Below, piece after piece: positions 1-9,078 of a DNA stretch of 64,000 nucleotides. Position 1 is the stretch's first letter. Each line of letters begins with the position of its first letter. This DNA is from JAJDIA01 sp031555735 (lineage in GTDB: Bacteria > Bacteroidota > Bacteroidia > Bacteroidales > Tannerellaceae). The stretch lies in assembly GCA_031555735.1 (NCBI GenBank), contig JAVBUE010000002.1, positions 1 to 64,000 on the forward strand. The letters run 5' to 3'. Both the position numbers and the translations under genes were made by a program. The notes under the pieces were generated by a model. The model made no database searches. It was not told where the DNA came from and saw only the letters and a program-made list of their open reading frames with translations.

Positions 1-70
1 GTTGGTTGGTTCATCTATTAATACCGTCATTAGTAATATTTCTTCTTCCTACATTTGTTGATTCTACTTT

Positions 71-170
71 CCACAGCTGTGGAGTCTTCTTTCCCCCCGG
101 GTGGAAAGAACGCTCCACGTAGGTGGAAAGAACGCTCCACAGCCGTGGAAATAAGACTCCACAGCTGTGG
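71..170. repeat. 22-bp-period palindrome array (5 units)
   Basis: Five 12-bp palindromic or near-palindromic cores begin at 71, 93, 115, 137 and 159, exactly 22 bp apart. The outer two are CCACAGCTGTGG; the inner ones are CCCCCCGGGTGG, CCACGTAGGTGG and CCACAGCCGTGG. Linkers are 10 bp and purine-rich on one strand (AAAGAACGCT-like). Each linker plus its flanks could also fold as a GTGGA/TCCAC hairpin. It lies beyond the 3' end of the minus-strand ThuA operon. Same organisation as the arrays near 10.2, 21.7 and 34.2 kb. Function unknown. Confidence 0.9.
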
Positions 171-267
171 AAAGAAGAGAGCATCAAAATAGCGTTAATA
201 AGTCTGGCTGATAATGATAACAAACCATGCAGAAGCCGACACGAATGGTTTAAGGCACTGCGGCTGG

Positions 268-312
268 CAGGATGGATAGCTAATGGATAGTTGGCGAAAA
301 CTATCCATCCTG
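268..312 (-). terminator. inverted repeat, possible terminator of the ThuA operon
   Basis: CAGGATGGATAG (268-279) and CTATCCATCCTG (301-312) are perfect 12-bp inverted arms about 100 bp past the stop of the last ThuA-like gene. There is no strong T-run directly after the stem on the minus strand, so termination is an inference. ATGGATAG recurs at 284-291 and near 353, so this may instead be part of the repeat-rich spacer that fills 1-411. No gene was seen in that spacer. Confidence 0.35.
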
Positions 313-411
313 TAAACAGCTAAAAAAACAAGCGAATACCTCCTCTATGGATAGTTGGATACTTTTTGCACGAACATTCAACCAATTTGAAGCTGCAACA
401 GGGAGGAACTG

Positions 412-1224
412 CTATTTCTTGAACGGGTCGCCCTTCGGGTTCTGACTCAGTACCCAGCGGAAGGCGTTGATGAAGAGGAGTTTCTGGGTGGCGTCGGTAA
501 ACTCGTCGTCGCCGTGGCCCATATTGAGGTAGATCATGCGGTAGTTCTTGTTGGTCCACACGATGGGGAAGTCGCCGAAGTTAACTACGTCCTTGATACC
601 CATCGGGTAGTTGTCGGGCGAGAGGCTGACGAGTACTTCGACGTCTTTGTTCAGGCGGGGACTGGGATTCCATTGATACCATTCGCTTTCGGGGACGATG
701 AAGGAGGCCGGAAGGTTCTTGGTGACCGGATGCGACGTTTGATCCAACACCAGCTTCGCAGGCTGCGGTGGCCAGTTGTTGCAGTAGAACACACCGCCGC
801 CGAGGAAGTCGAGGAACCATGGCCATTTGGTGTTCTTGTCGTTATAAGCCGCCACGTGGAAGCCCAGCCAGCCGCCACCGTTCTCCATATACTTTTGGAA
901 AGCATCCCGTCCTGCCGGTGAGGAAGGATAGCCGTCGAGCATGACGATGATGTCGTAGCCCTTCAGGTGGTCGTAGGTACAGGTATCGAGGTTGGTACTG
1001 ACGTCGAGATAGAAACCATTGCCATAGTTCAGCCGTTTGAAGAACTCCACGCCCTGTTTAGCAAAGTCGACATGTGCCGCTTCGGCATGTTCGGTATAAA
1101 ACACCAATGCCTTGAAGCGCGGTGCGCTGGCATAATTCGCCGGATACCCTTCCGGTATCTGTGCCTGTACGGTAAATGCTGCCAGTAAAGCAAATAGGCA
1201 GCCGATGATAATACGTTGTTTCAT
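412..1224 (-). CDS. ThuA-like domain protein, secreted (copy 1)
   Basis: A 270-residue protein with an N-terminal signal peptide (hydrophobic residues 4-20, cleavage likely after AQA) followed by a ThuA-like, class-I-glutamine-amidotransferase-type fold. Visible family marks are an early FKALVFYTEHAEAAH strand, GGGWLGFHVAA, a TSHPVTKNLP segment and a C-terminal MIYLNMGHGDDEFTD stretch. ThuA proteins are associated with trehalose and 3-keto-sugar metabolism, but the reaction in Bacteroidetes is not settled. It is last in an operon that also encodes GH9, GH18 and amino-sugar catabolic enzymes, 21 bp behind the second ThuA copy. The signal peptide puts it in the periplasm, so it probably acts on exported or incoming glycan. 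Confidence 0.8.
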   Translation of the reverse strand: MKQRIIIGCLFALLAAFTVQAQIPEGYPANYASAPRFKALVFYTEHAEAAHVDFAKQGVEFFKRLNYGNGFYLDVSTNLDTCTYDHLKGYDIIVMLDGYPSSPAGRDAFQKYMENGGGWLGFHVAAYNDKNTKWPWFLDFLGGGVFYCNNWPPQPAKLVLDQTSHPVTKNLPASFIVPESEWYQWNPSPRLNKDVEVLVSLSPDNYPMGIKDVVNFGDFPIVWTNKNYRMIYLNMGHGDDEFTDATQKLLFINAFRWVLSQNPKGDPFKK

Positions 1225-1245
1225 GATGGATAGATTGATTAGTTC

Positions 1246-2049
1246 TTACTTGTTAGACGCCCACTCGATGGCATTACGAAAGAGGGTGGTGAAGGCTTCC
1301 GTGTCGTAGAGCTTGCTGCTGTGGCCGATGAGGAAGTAGACGTTGCGCGCTTTCTTCGACGGGTTGACCCAGAGGACGGGATGATCGCCCATCTTAATGT
1401 CGGATGCCGGTGTATAGGATGCTTCATCTACCGAAGCCAGCACGTGGACATTCGGACGGGGATTCTTGTCGAAGGTATACCATTCGTCGTCGGGAATGAC
1501 GAACGAGGCCGGGACACCTTTCATCACCGGATGCGCAGCGTCTTCCACATTCACCGTGCCGTCAGCCAATGCCGCGATATAATTTTGAAAGCGGATGCCG
1601 CCCATGAAGTCGGAGAACCACTGCCACATCGGATAGCCGTCGAACTCGCCCAACAGCGTCGCATGGTGGAAACCTATCCAGCCGCCAAGGCCTTCATCAA
1701 TGTATTTAATGAAAGCCGCTTCTTCTTCCGGTTGCCAGGTATAAGGCGGGAAGTCGAGTTGGATGATGAGGCGGAACTGCGACAGGTATTCGTCGTTGAT
1801 CGGACGGGTATTATTAATCTCCGTCACCTCGAAGCCCACCTCCTGGGACTGTTCGGCCAGCCATTTCAGTCCGGCATCAGTAAAGCCGCCATGTTGCCCG
1901 CCGCGTTCCGTAAGTACCAACACCTTGAAAGGTTCCCCCTTCGTGCCAGCCTGTCCTTCTTCATTTACTTTCTTAGCTGTCCCTCCGCAGCCGGTCAACG
2001 CCATAAGTGCAGAGAGAAAAAGTGTTGCGATTAAGTTCTTCTTTATCAT
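1246..2049 (-). CDS. ThuA-like domain lipoprotein (copy 2)
   Basis: A 267-residue protein with a lipoprotein signal: a hydrophobic stretch, then ALTGC, with the lipid-bearing Cys at 21. The rest is a ThuA-like domain with FKVLVLTERGGQHGGF near the start, GGWIGFHHAT, AAHPVMKGVP and VYFLIGHSSKLYDTEAF. It is a paralogue of the neighbouring 270-residue protein and shares its motif order. Position just upstream in the same operon (21-bp gap) suggests the two work on the same substrate. The lipid anchor would tether it to a membrane. The exact reaction cannot be read from the sequence. Confidence 0.8.
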   Translation of the reverse strand: MIKKNLIATLFLSALMALTGCGGTAKKVNEEGQAGTKGEPFKVLVLTERGGQHGGFTDAGLKWLAEQSQEVGFEVTEINNTRPINDEYLSQFRLIIQLDFPPYTWQPEEEAAFIKYIDEGLGGWIGFHHATLLGEFDGYPMWQWFSDFMGGIRFQNYIAALADGTVNVEDAAHPVMKGVPASFVIPDDEWYTFDKNPRPNVHVLASVDEASYTPASDIKMGDHPVLWVNPSKKARNVYFLIGHSSKLYDTEAFTTLFRNAIEWASNK

Positions 2050-2061
2050 ATCATACTGTTT

Positions 2062-4503
2062 TTATTCATATTCCACCGCCAACGTAATCCACTTCCCCGC
2101 CGACGTCACCCACACCTCTTTGTAGCAGGCGTTGTTTACTTGCGGCCAGTAGGGAATATCTTCGTCGTCGAGCGAACGGATGCCAACGGGCATTTCGCCG
2201 GTAATCTCGCCCGAAGAGAAACTGTCCATCTGAGGATAGTTCGTGCCTTCGCCGTAGATGAGGGATTGCCCGAAGGGATTCTTGCCGACAGTCCAGTAGA
2301 GTTGTTCTTTGCCGATACGGATCAGTTCGTCGTCGCCAAGGAAGCGTCCGCACAGGGCAGCGGCTTTGCCTTGCGACAGGTGGATGGCCGTATTACCATT
2401 GAAGATGCTGAACCAGACGGGGAAGCGTTTCATATAATGTTCCTTATCGAGGGCGATGCCTTTCTTCACCTGTGTACTGTAGCGTTCCACGGCATTGGCA
2501 GGCGGGAAGAGGTGGAGGTGTTCGAAACCGAAGGTGTCTTTCCATTCATCCACATGATAGACGCCACTCGGAATCATGCCGTAAGGGGCGGTGTAGGGCA
2601 TCATGCCTTTCAGGTAATCGCCATAGAGGCGGATGGATTGCATCCAGCGGTTGTAGTCGGCATGAGCGGGTTGCGTCTCGCAGAGGAGGATCATAGCTTG
2701 CATGTAGACTTGTTCGCGCGACTGGTGATTGTAATGCACGATGCCCTGCCGGGTCTTGTCGCGGTAGAAGAAACCACGGGTTTGTTGTTTGTCCTTCAAT
2801 GGTTCGGTGCGCTGGCAGTCGAGGGTATAGCGGATGTATTCGGCCGCCTTGTCGGCATAATACAGATCGCCCGTCAACTTGTAGAGCATACTGGCCGACC
2901 AGGAGATGGTGGCCATATACTGGCTTTCGGACGTATTGTAGCTGTGTTCGTAGAAATGGTAGAAGTCGCCGTAGCCCACCTCTTCATGGCGTTTCAATGC
3001 AAAGGCGAAGTCTTCGCGTGCAATGCGGCGGAGGTATTCCTGCAGCATCGGGTCGCGGTTGATGGTCATGGCAGCGTAGGCTTCGTAGGCAGCATAGAGG
3101 AAGTTGTCGAACGCACAGTTCTGTACGCGGACGGTCTGGATATCATCCAGCGTACCGAATACGCCATCCTGCCAGATCAACAGGCCGACACTGCTGGCAT
3201 GGTAGCCGTCGCCAAAGCGTGTCCGCAGGATAAACTCCAGTCCCCATTCGGCCTCTTCCAACATACGGGCGGCCAGGAGGGGATTCTTGTCTTTCAGTTT
3301 CGTATAGCCTTCGAGCAGGGCGTAGGTGACGTCGCCCGTCTGCAAGGTCTGTTGCGACAGGTCGCCTGCATCGTGCCAACCGCCACCGTAGGAAACGGTC
3401 TTCCCGTCGTGCACGGCGCAAAGGTCGGTGTGGCAGGTGCCATGAATATCCGGAACGGCATACCCGCAACGCTGGCAGAAGATAAAGTTCAACGTACGCC
3501 AGAGCGAGTTGATCCAGATATCCTCACCGATGCGGAAGGCGGGTGTCGTTACGTCGCCCACACGCAGTTGGTAGTTGCCCGGCTGGCGGAAAGCGGAGAA
3601 GTCCAATACGTCGAAGGTGCCGATTGTTGTCTTTTCCCGTTTCACCGTGCCGGTGTAGGCTGCCTGGTTGGTTTGCGTGTCGATCAGTTGGAACTGGCTT
3701 CGGTGCTTCGATGCCTCCATGCGGACGATGGCCGTCTTCGCATCCCCGGTGGCATAGCCGGTGGTGGAATAGACGATGCGGTTCTCATCCGGTTGCCATC
3801 CGCTCACGCCCGAAGGATCTTCGATCTGCAGGAGGCGGATATTGTCGAAGTAGTAGATGCAGGAATCGCCCGTTGTCCGGTCTTTGCCTTTGAGGCTGAC
3901 ACTGAATTCGATATGGTCTACCTGGTCGCGTTGCATCTCGCCGAGGTCGAGGAAGCAACGGTTCCATTCGCGGTTACGCAGGTTGAGCAGGTGGGAGGCT
4001 GAGGCGACGGAGAGGTTCATGTTGACCACCCGTGCTCCTTCGCAGTCGGGGTAGATATAGCACTCGATCCGGTTGAACTTCTCCCAGTTGGCGCCCTTCG
4101 TGTCATAGCGGAGGCTGCTGTTGCCGTAGGTGGCATAGTCGGGATCGGAAGGCGATCCCTGTGCCCGCTTGCCGGTGAAGGTAGGATAGGAGAGGCGTAT
4201 GCTGCCGTTGCCGGAGAGGGTTTGAGTAGTAGAATATTGTATGTTGCCAAAGCCGTTGTGCGTCCAACCGGTCAGGTTGTTCGACGGGTTGAGCGGTTCG
4301 CTGTAACGTATTTCTTTCTTCCATTCGTTGGCTTCGAACGAACGGGAAATGTCTACCGGCAGGGGACTATGCAGTACGCCGGTTTGAATAATGGCTCCGG
4401 CCAGTGCCGTGTCGGTCGACACATGCACTTGGCCGGAGGCAATTACAACACACAGATGAATACAAGAGGACGGAATTAGTAAAAGTCGTATAAAGCGTTT
4501 CAT
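2062..4503 (-). CDS. glycoside hydrolase family 9 enzyme
   Basis: An 813-residue exported protein. After the signal region, residues about 60-225 look like a beta-sandwich accessory domain, residues about 240-330 like the Ig-like CelD N-terminal domain, and residues about 335-810 form the GH9 (alpha/alpha)6 catalytic domain. The GH9 signature WHDAGD is at 376-381, supplying the catalytic base aspartates. E796, in a KEVW context near the C-terminus, is the best candidate for the general acid. GH9 is mostly endo-beta-1,4-glucanase, but the family also includes exo-beta-glucosaminidases. The neighbouring NagB-like enzyme, ROK kinase and GH18 favour an amino-sugar substrate; this is inference. 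Lies between two ThuA-like genes in one operon. Confidence 0.85.
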   Translation of the reverse strand: MKRFIRLLLIPSSCIHLCVVIASGQVHVSTDTALAGAIIQTGVLHSPLPVDISRSFEANEWKKEIRYSEPLNPSNNLTGWTHNGFGNIQYSTTQTLSGNGSIRLSYPTFTGKRAQGSPSDPDYATYGNSSLRYDTKGANWEKFNRIECYIYPDCEGARVVNMNLSVASASHLLNLRNREWNRCFLDLGEMQRDQVDHIEFSVSLKGKDRTTGDSCIYYFDNIRLLQIEDPSGVSGWQPDENRIVYSTTGYATGDAKTAIVRMEASKHRSQFQLIDTQTNQAAYTGTVKREKTTIGTFDVLDFSAFRQPGNYQLRVGDVTTPAFRIGEDIWINSLWRTLNFIFCQRCGYAVPDIHGTCHTDLCAVHDGKTVSYGGGWHDAGDLSQQTLQTGDVTYALLEGYTKLKDKNPLLAARMLEEAEWGLEFILRTRFGDGYHASSVGLLIWQDGVFGTLDDIQTVRVQNCAFDNFLYAAYEAYAAMTINRDPMLQEYLRRIAREDFAFALKRHEEVGYGDFYHFYEHSYNTSESQYMATISWSASMLYKLTGDLYYADKAAEYIRYTLDCQRTEPLKDKQQTRGFFYRDKTRQGIVHYNHQSREQVYMQAMILLCETQPAHADYNRWMQSIRLYGDYLKGMMPYTAPYGMIPSGVYHVDEWKDTFGFEHLHLFPPANAVERYSTQVKKGIALDKEHYMKRFPVWFSIFNGNTAIHLSQGKAAALCGRFLGDDELIRIGKEQLYWTVGKNPFGQSLIYGEGTNYPQMDSFSSGEITGEMPVGIRSLDDEDIPYWPQVNNACYKEVWVTSAGKWITLAVEYE

Positions 4504-4512
4504 TTTAAGTTG

Positions 4513-5433
4513 CTAAAAAGTTCGTGCCGGCGCTTTGAAATCCTTGCGGAGGGTCGTTACTCCTTCGCTGGGAAAGTCGACAGGTACTTCCTGTGTTACC
4601 TGTCCGGTGGCGGCCCATTCGGCACCGCGAAGCAAGGTCACCTGGAAGCCGGTACACTCCATCGAGTACCGGAGTTCGGGATCATTACCGGCATGTCCCA
4701 TGAGGCTGACGAAGATCTTTCCTTTACCCCAGTTGACGGTCCACAGCATCGGTTCGTGACGATCCGGATCGCCATCCTTGTCGACAGTGGTAGCCAGTAT
4801 GTCTATATTCTTGGCCGGGCCACGCGCCTTGGCATAGAGTTCGTCTTTGAAGTGAAGCCATACGGTAGGAAGTCCCCGCAGGATGGGATGCGACGGATTG
4901 CGATGCGTGATGGTGAACGGACGTTGCAGACCGTGATAACCGGCACCACCGGGTGCATAGTCGTAAACCAGGCGTCCACCTTTCCAGTACACGTAGGGGC
5001 CGTCTTTCTCACTTCGTCCGCCCCAGGCGCCGAGCCCGGTCATTTCGTTGAACGCAGGCCAGTCGGTAAAGGGTATGACTGAGGCATGCACCACCACCAC
5101 TCCGCCGCCATTGGCTACAAACGTCTCGAAGTTCTTCTGTGTCTTTTCCGAGAAGGTCTTGCCTCCGTAGGAGAAGACCACAAGGTCGTAGCGGCTGAAG
5201 TCGGGACTGAACGGCGTGATGTCTTCACTCCGTGGCGGCGTTACGGCCATGTCGACGGTGAACAGGCCGCTGTTCTCCAACGTCTGTCGGATACCATCGC
5301 TGCCGAGTTCCCACGAGTGGGCGCCTTCCTGTCCGGTGACGACCAGTGTCTTTATTTTCTTTTGTGCCGACAGTCCGGTGATGTGACTTGCACATACACA
5401 CACAATGGCCAGCAGTATCCAGAGTCTCTTCAT
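4513..5433 (-). CDS. ThuA-like domain protein, secreted (copy 3)
   Basis: A 306-residue protein with a signal peptide (residues 1-22, ending near LSAQ) and a ThuA-like domain: IKTLVVTGQEGAHSWE, GGGVVVVHASVIPFTDWPAF, NPSHPILRGLP and IFVSLMGHAGNDPELR. It is the most divergent of the three ThuA-like paralogues in this operon and slightly longer at its C-terminus. It lies 9 bp upstream of the GH9 gene and 10 bp downstream of the GH18 gene, so co-transcription is very likely. Three ThuA-like proteins in a single glycan operon is unusual; distinct linkages or sequential steps are possible, but nothing in the sequence decides this. Confidence 0.8.
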   Translation of the reverse strand: MKRLWILLAIVCVCASHITGLSAQKKIKTLVVTGQEGAHSWELGSDGIRQTLENSGLFTVDMAVTPPRSEDITPFSPDFSRYDLVVFSYGGKTFSEKTQKNFETFVANGGGVVVVHASVIPFTDWPAFNEMTGLGAWGGRSEKDGPYVYWKGGRLVYDYAPGGAGYHGLQRPFTITHRNPSHPILRGLPTVWLHFKDELYAKARGPAKNIDILATTVDKDGDPDRHEPMLWTVNWGKGKIFVSLMGHAGNDPELRYSMECTGFQVTLLRGAEWAATGQVTQEVPVDFPSEGVTTLRKDFKAPARTF

Positions 5434-5443
5434 ATCTGAATCG

Positions 5444-6460
5444 TTATCTTATGATCCCTTCATACACAGTGCGACGCAGGTCGCCCGCTTCATTGTCTCC
5501 ATCGTACGACCAGTACATAGCACCCAACAGTTCGTTGTCTGTCACATACTGGCACTTGATTGCCAGCGATTCCAGGTTCTCGTAGCAGAACACTACCAGC
5601 CCGGTTGTATCGTTTGTCAGATAAGGCACCTTGGCTATCTCGTCCCAATGCGACGTATATCCTACCATCTCATGCGCCTTCGTCAGGTCTTTCGGACGTC
5701 GGAAACCTTGCGAAGCCCGTCCGTAGAACGGCATACCCATCACCAGTTTGTGCTTCGGCACGCCGGCGGCAAGGTGTTTCTTCACGGCTTCATCCCCGCA
5801 GTTCTTTCCTACCATCTCCGAACGGTAGAGGGCGGAATGATGGATGGGTGGGTTACCCATGTCGTAGGTCATGATATTGGTGAAATCGAGGTACTGGTCC
5901 AACGCTTTGTGATCCATAAACTCGCCACTGGCGGCTGTAGCCTGTGTCAGCAGTTTGTTGTTACCGATTGCCTGGCGGATGTCGCGCATCAGCAGGGTGT
6001 AGTTGTCGGTATCGTCGGGCGAGCAGGATATGCCGGCCAGGTCAGATGTGGGATATTCCCAGTCGATGTCGATGCCGTCAAGATTGAACTCTTTCACGAT
6101 GCGCTGGCAGTCGTTGGCAAAACTCAGGCGCCAGGCTTCGTTGGCGGCCATTTCACTGAAGCGTCCGCTTTCCCAACCGCCGATAGACAACAACACTTTC
6201 AGGTGCGGGTGATCGTTTTTCAATCCTGCAATCTGATGCAGGCGGTTTTCGTTACTAATCCGTACGCCGTCGAAGCTGTCGTTTACATGACCAAAGGCAT
6301 AGTTTATATGGGAAATATAATGCGGATCGGGTATGACGTCGCTCCAGGAAGTGACGTATGCCACGATTACCTTCTCGGGCGTTTGATCTGCTTGTTGTTT
6401 AGTGCCGGTACAGGCCGAAAGGGCCAAGAGGCATACCAGTAGTTTACTTGTCAGTTTCAT
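5444..6460 (-). CDS. glycoside hydrolase family 18 lipoprotein
   Basis: A 338-residue lipoprotein (lipobox LSAC, Cys17) with a GH18 TIM barrel. The catalytic motif DGIDIDWE is at 128-135, with E135 the acid of the substrate-assisted mechanism. LLSIGGW (about 90-96) is the second family hallmark. GH18 contains chitinases and endo-beta-N-acetylglucosaminidases; the short single domain without a binding module fits an enzyme acting on small chito-oligosaccharides or N-glycan cores. It is followed by ThuA and GH9 genes and preceded by a sugar permease, NagB-like enzyme and kinase, so release of GlcNAc-type sugars is the likely job. Confidence 0.88.
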   Translation of the reverse strand: MKLTSKLLVCLLALSACTGTKQQADQTPEKVIVAYVTSWSDVIPDPHYISHINYAFGHVNDSFDGVRISNENRLHQIAGLKNDHPHLKVLLSIGGWESGRFSEMAANEAWRLSFANDCQRIVKEFNLDGIDIDWEYPTSDLAGISCSPDDTDNYTLLMRDIRQAIGNNKLLTQATAASGEFMDHKALDQYLDFTNIMTYDMGNPPIHHSALYRSEMVGKNCGDEAVKKHLAAGVPKHKLVMGMPFYGRASQGFRRPKDLTKAHEMVGYTSHWDEIAKVPYLTNDTTGLVVFCYENLESLAIKCQYVTDNELLGAMYWSYDGDNEAGDLRRTVYEGIIR

Positions 6461-6469
6461 GCGTCTTGT

Positions 6470-6937
6470 TTATTTTTTGTTTTGTAATTGTTTGCACTCG
6501 ATGGTGTCGTACACCCACGTCACTTTGAGGTTGTTTCCTTCCGCATCGACGGTGAAATCGCCGTTTTGGAAGTATTTGCGATACAGCTCGTACTTGCCGT
6601 CACCGTTGCGGTCTTCCAACACAAGGGTGCGTTCGGTAGAACGGACGATGTCGGACTTGTATTTCACCTCTTTGGTATAATAGTCCACCACTACATAGTA
6701 GAGGCGGAAGATATCGAAGTAGGGGTAATGCCCATTGTCGGAACTGAAGAGTAAGACTTCTTCCAAAGCCGGATCATCATCCATCTGCACGAGTTGCGAG
6801 GCTTGCAGTCCGAATCCCCGTTCCTGTACGTCGGGAGGAAACTTATCCCACGTACGCGCCGGGCTCGTCTGGTATTGCGACCATGCCAGTGTACAGGTCA
6901 ATAGGAACAATATGGTTACTATACTGCGTTTCATCAC
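6470..6937 (-). CDS. small secreted protein of unknown function
   Basis: A 155-residue protein with a clear signal peptide (residues 1-20, cleavage near AWSQ). The mature part has an acidic segment (VQMDDDPALEEVLLFSSDNGHYPYFD) and a DRNGDGKYELYRKYF stretch that resembles a calcium-loop repeat of the FG-GAP/integrin-like type. I do not recognise a named family. It sits 9 bp upstream of the GH18 gene and directly abuts the end of the MFS gene, so it is part of the operon and probably periplasmic. A role in binding substrate or assisting the hydrolases is possible, not shown. Confidence 0.65.
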   Translation of the reverse strand: MMKRSIVTILFLLTCTLAWSQYQTSPARTWDKFPPDVQERGFGLQASQLVQMDDDPALEEVLLFSSDNGHYPYFDIFRLYYVVVDYYTKEVKYKSDIVRSTERTLVLEDRNGDGKYELYRKYFQNGDFTVDAEGNNLKVTWVYDTIECKQLQNKK

Positions 6938-8263
6938 TTATTCCGTTTCTGCCGATTGGCGTACCCGTGAACCGATCAGGGCATAGTACAACATAAACAA
7001 CTCGCCGAAGATCACGATGAACCACGACCATCTCCATCCACCAATCGCATCGGCCAGCATGCCTTGTGCCAACGGCAGGATTGCCCCGCCCACGACACCG
7101 ATCATAAATACGCCCGAAGCAACGGAGGTATATTTACCCAGCTTGGTAACCGAAAGCGTAAAGATCGCTCCCCACATGATAGAATGGAACAAACCAACGC
7201 CTGCCAGTATCCATGGGTTGTTCAGCATGATAGCCAATAGCGTAAGAGCAGTGGCGGCTACCGTTGTCGTCACCAACTGTGCACGCGGCGGAACCGTGCT
7301 CAACGAGCTGCCCACCAGACGACCGATCAGCATCCCTCCCCAATACAGCGTCGCCATCAATGCCGGAATGGCAAAGTTGATGCCGAACAGCTTCACATCC
7401 GAATTGCCGAAGAAGGAGAACGGCCCGTTCAGGCTTTCCATCTCGATGGCATAGAGATTGATATTGGCTCCGATACACACTTCCACGCCGACGTAGAAGA
7501 AGATCGAGATCACACCCAGTGTAAGGTGGGAGAACGACCAGACGCTCTTTTCCAGTTTCTCACCCACTTCGGCTTTGGTACCTTGTATATCAGGAAGCGA
7601 CAGTCTCATTAAGGTAAAGACCACCAGTCCGATGATCACCATCAGCGAGAAGAAGGGAACCATCAGTTGGCTCACCTGCACCTCTTCCATCGCCAGTCCG
7701 CCGAAGACGATACCGGTCACGAAGAACGGCGCTACCGTCGTACCGATCGAGTTGGCCGAACCACCGATTGCCATCCGCTGGATGGGCTGCGTCCCTTTGA
7801 CAAAGCAAGCCGTCAGGTAGGGATTGATCACTACTTGCAGGATCGTGGCCGAGCCGCCCACAATAAACGAACCGATGAGGAAGATAAAGAATCCCAACGG
7901 CACCGTATTACTACCGATCGGCAGATTAGCGTCCGGGAACTGTACCGTAAACCACGACGAAAGAAAGAAAAAAGCCAAGCCTCCGATCATCACGAACAGC
8001 GAACGGATCAACGTCCCTTTGTATCCGTATAACGTAGTCCAGGCAGAACCCACACCTCCGAAGATGGGGTAGGCCAGGAACCAGGAAAAGGTGATCAGTG
8101 TGGCGAAGGTGTTCTTCAGATCGCCCACGCCGTTGAGGAACGCTTCTTTGAGTGGCCCCTGGAACTGTGTGTTGGCCGTCGTCAGGAAACCGACGATGAA
8201 GAACAGGAAGACCATCGTAATGAACGGCCCTACATAGTTGACTTGTTTCTCTTGCTGTGTCAT
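6938..8263 (-). CDS. MFS sugar permease, GluP/NagP/FucP-like
   Basis: A 441-residue integral membrane protein with about 12 hydrophobic segments. The start (FITMVFLFFIVGFLTTANTQFQGPLK) matches the opening of the glucose/galactose/fucose/GlcNAc permease group, where the first helix is followed by a short conserved N-rich stretch. Its place between a NagB-like gene (45 bp upstream) and a GH18 operon suggests uptake of GlcNAc or a chito-oligosaccharide across the inner membrane. No SusC/SusD pair lies in this operon, so outer-membrane entry would need another system or a porin. The exact sugar cannot be read from the sequence. Confidence 0.82.
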   Translation of the reverse strand: MTQQEKQVNYVGPFITMVFLFFIVGFLTTANTQFQGPLKEAFLNGVGDLKNTFATLITFSWFLAYPIFGGVGSAWTTLYGYKGTLIRSLFVMIGGLAFFFLSSWFTVQFPDANLPIGSNTVPLGFFIFLIGSFIVGGSATILQVVINPYLTACFVKGTQPIQRMAIGGSANSIGTTVAPFFVTGIVFGGLAMEEVQVSQLMVPFFSLMVIIGLVVFTLMRLSLPDIQGTKAEVGEKLEKSVWSFSHLTLGVISIFFYVGVEVCIGANINLYAIEMESLNGPFSFFGNSDVKLFGINFAIPALMATLYWGGMLIGRLVGSSLSTVPPRAQLVTTTVAATALTLLAIMLNNPWILAGVGLFHSIMWGAIFTLSVTKLGKYTSVASGVFMIGVVGGAILPLAQGMLADAIGGWRWSWFIVIFGELFMLYYALIGSRVRQSAETE

Positions 8264-8308
8264 TGTTGTCGTATTTAATTCGGTGGAGTCTTTACGTGTG
8301 AGAAGCGC

Positions 8309-9043
8309 TTACCGGATATGTTTGGCCGATTCGCTATCGAGGATAAACTCGCAGTTCTGGTGCAGTTGCAGGATGGATGCCGGGATGTAAGGCGTTACCG
8401 GGCCGTATAGCATCTGCTTGACGATGTCGGCCTTGGACTGTCCTTTGGCGGCAAGGATGACCTTGCGTGCCTGCATGATATTTTTAATACCCAGCGTCAG
8501 GCCGCCGAGTTTCTGGCTAGGCGGTGTCTGTAGTTCTTTCCGAATGCGTGCTTCGAGCAGTTCGTCCATGTGGGAGACCCAGGTTTCACTTTCGAACGGC
8601 GTGCCCGGCTGGTTGAAGCCGAGGTGTCCGTTGATGCCCAGCCCCAATACCTGCAGGTCGATGCCTCCGCGGTCTTCGATGGCTTGCTGAAACAGCTTAC
8701 ATTCCTTATGGAAGTCGTTCGACTGCGACGGCGGCATGAGGAAGTTTTCTTCCTTGATCCCCAGTGTGTCGATCAACTGCGTTTTCAGCATCGTATAACA
8801 GGCACCGGCGTAATCGCGTGGTACGTTGGTTACTTCGTCCACCCCGAAAATGGTAATATTTGATACATCGAACGGATACAGCTTGTATATCTCGCCGATG
8901 ATCAGGTGCAGGTTCTTTGTTGTTTTTCCGGTCGACAGGCCGATGACGGCATGGGGGTTGGCCAGCATCTCCCCAATGACCCGCCAGGCTGCGGTACGGT
9001 CAAACTCCGCTTCGTTGGCTGCAATAGTAATCTGTTTATCCAT
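8309..9043 (-). CDS. glucosamine-6-phosphate deaminase-like protein
   Basis: A 244-residue cytoplasmic protein of the NagB/6-phosphogluconolactonase superfamily. GLSTGKTT (about 35-42) replaces the usual GLATGSTP phosphate loop. FGVDEV and LGLGINGHLGFNQPG match the NagB active-site stretches (catalytic Asp; the GxxGHxxFNxP segment). Normal length for the family (240-270). It would convert glucosamine-6-phosphate to fructose-6-phosphate and ammonia. The kinase gene 35 bp upstream and the permease gene downstream make a coherent uptake-phosphorylation-deamination path. No NagA deacetylase lies in the operon, so either glucosamine itself is the sugar or NagA is elsewhere. Confidence 0.8.
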   Translation of the reverse strand: MDKQITIAANEAEFDRTAAWRVIGEMLANPHAVIGLSTGKTTKNLHLIIGEIYKLYPFDVSNITIFGVDEVTNVPRDYAGACYTMLKTQLIDTLGIKEENFLMPPSQSNDFHKECKLFQQAIEDRGGIDLQVLGLGINGHLGFNQPGTPFESETWVSHMDELLEARIRKELQTPPSQKLGGLTLGIKNIMQARKVILAAKGQSKADIVKQMLYGPVTPYIPASILQLHQNCEFILDSESAKHIR

Positions 9044-9078
9044 CTGCTTTTACTTTTATATTTAGTTTCCGTGTAAGT

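Noticed and set aside
71..170. CRISPR array
   Set aside because: Although evenly spaced, the units are 12-bp palindromes with 10-bp similar linkers, not long repeats with unique spacers, and no cas gene is in the window.
2140..4002. A 620-codon plus-strand open frame inside the GH9 gene
   Set aside because: Antisense shadow of GH9; no family motif and no promoter.
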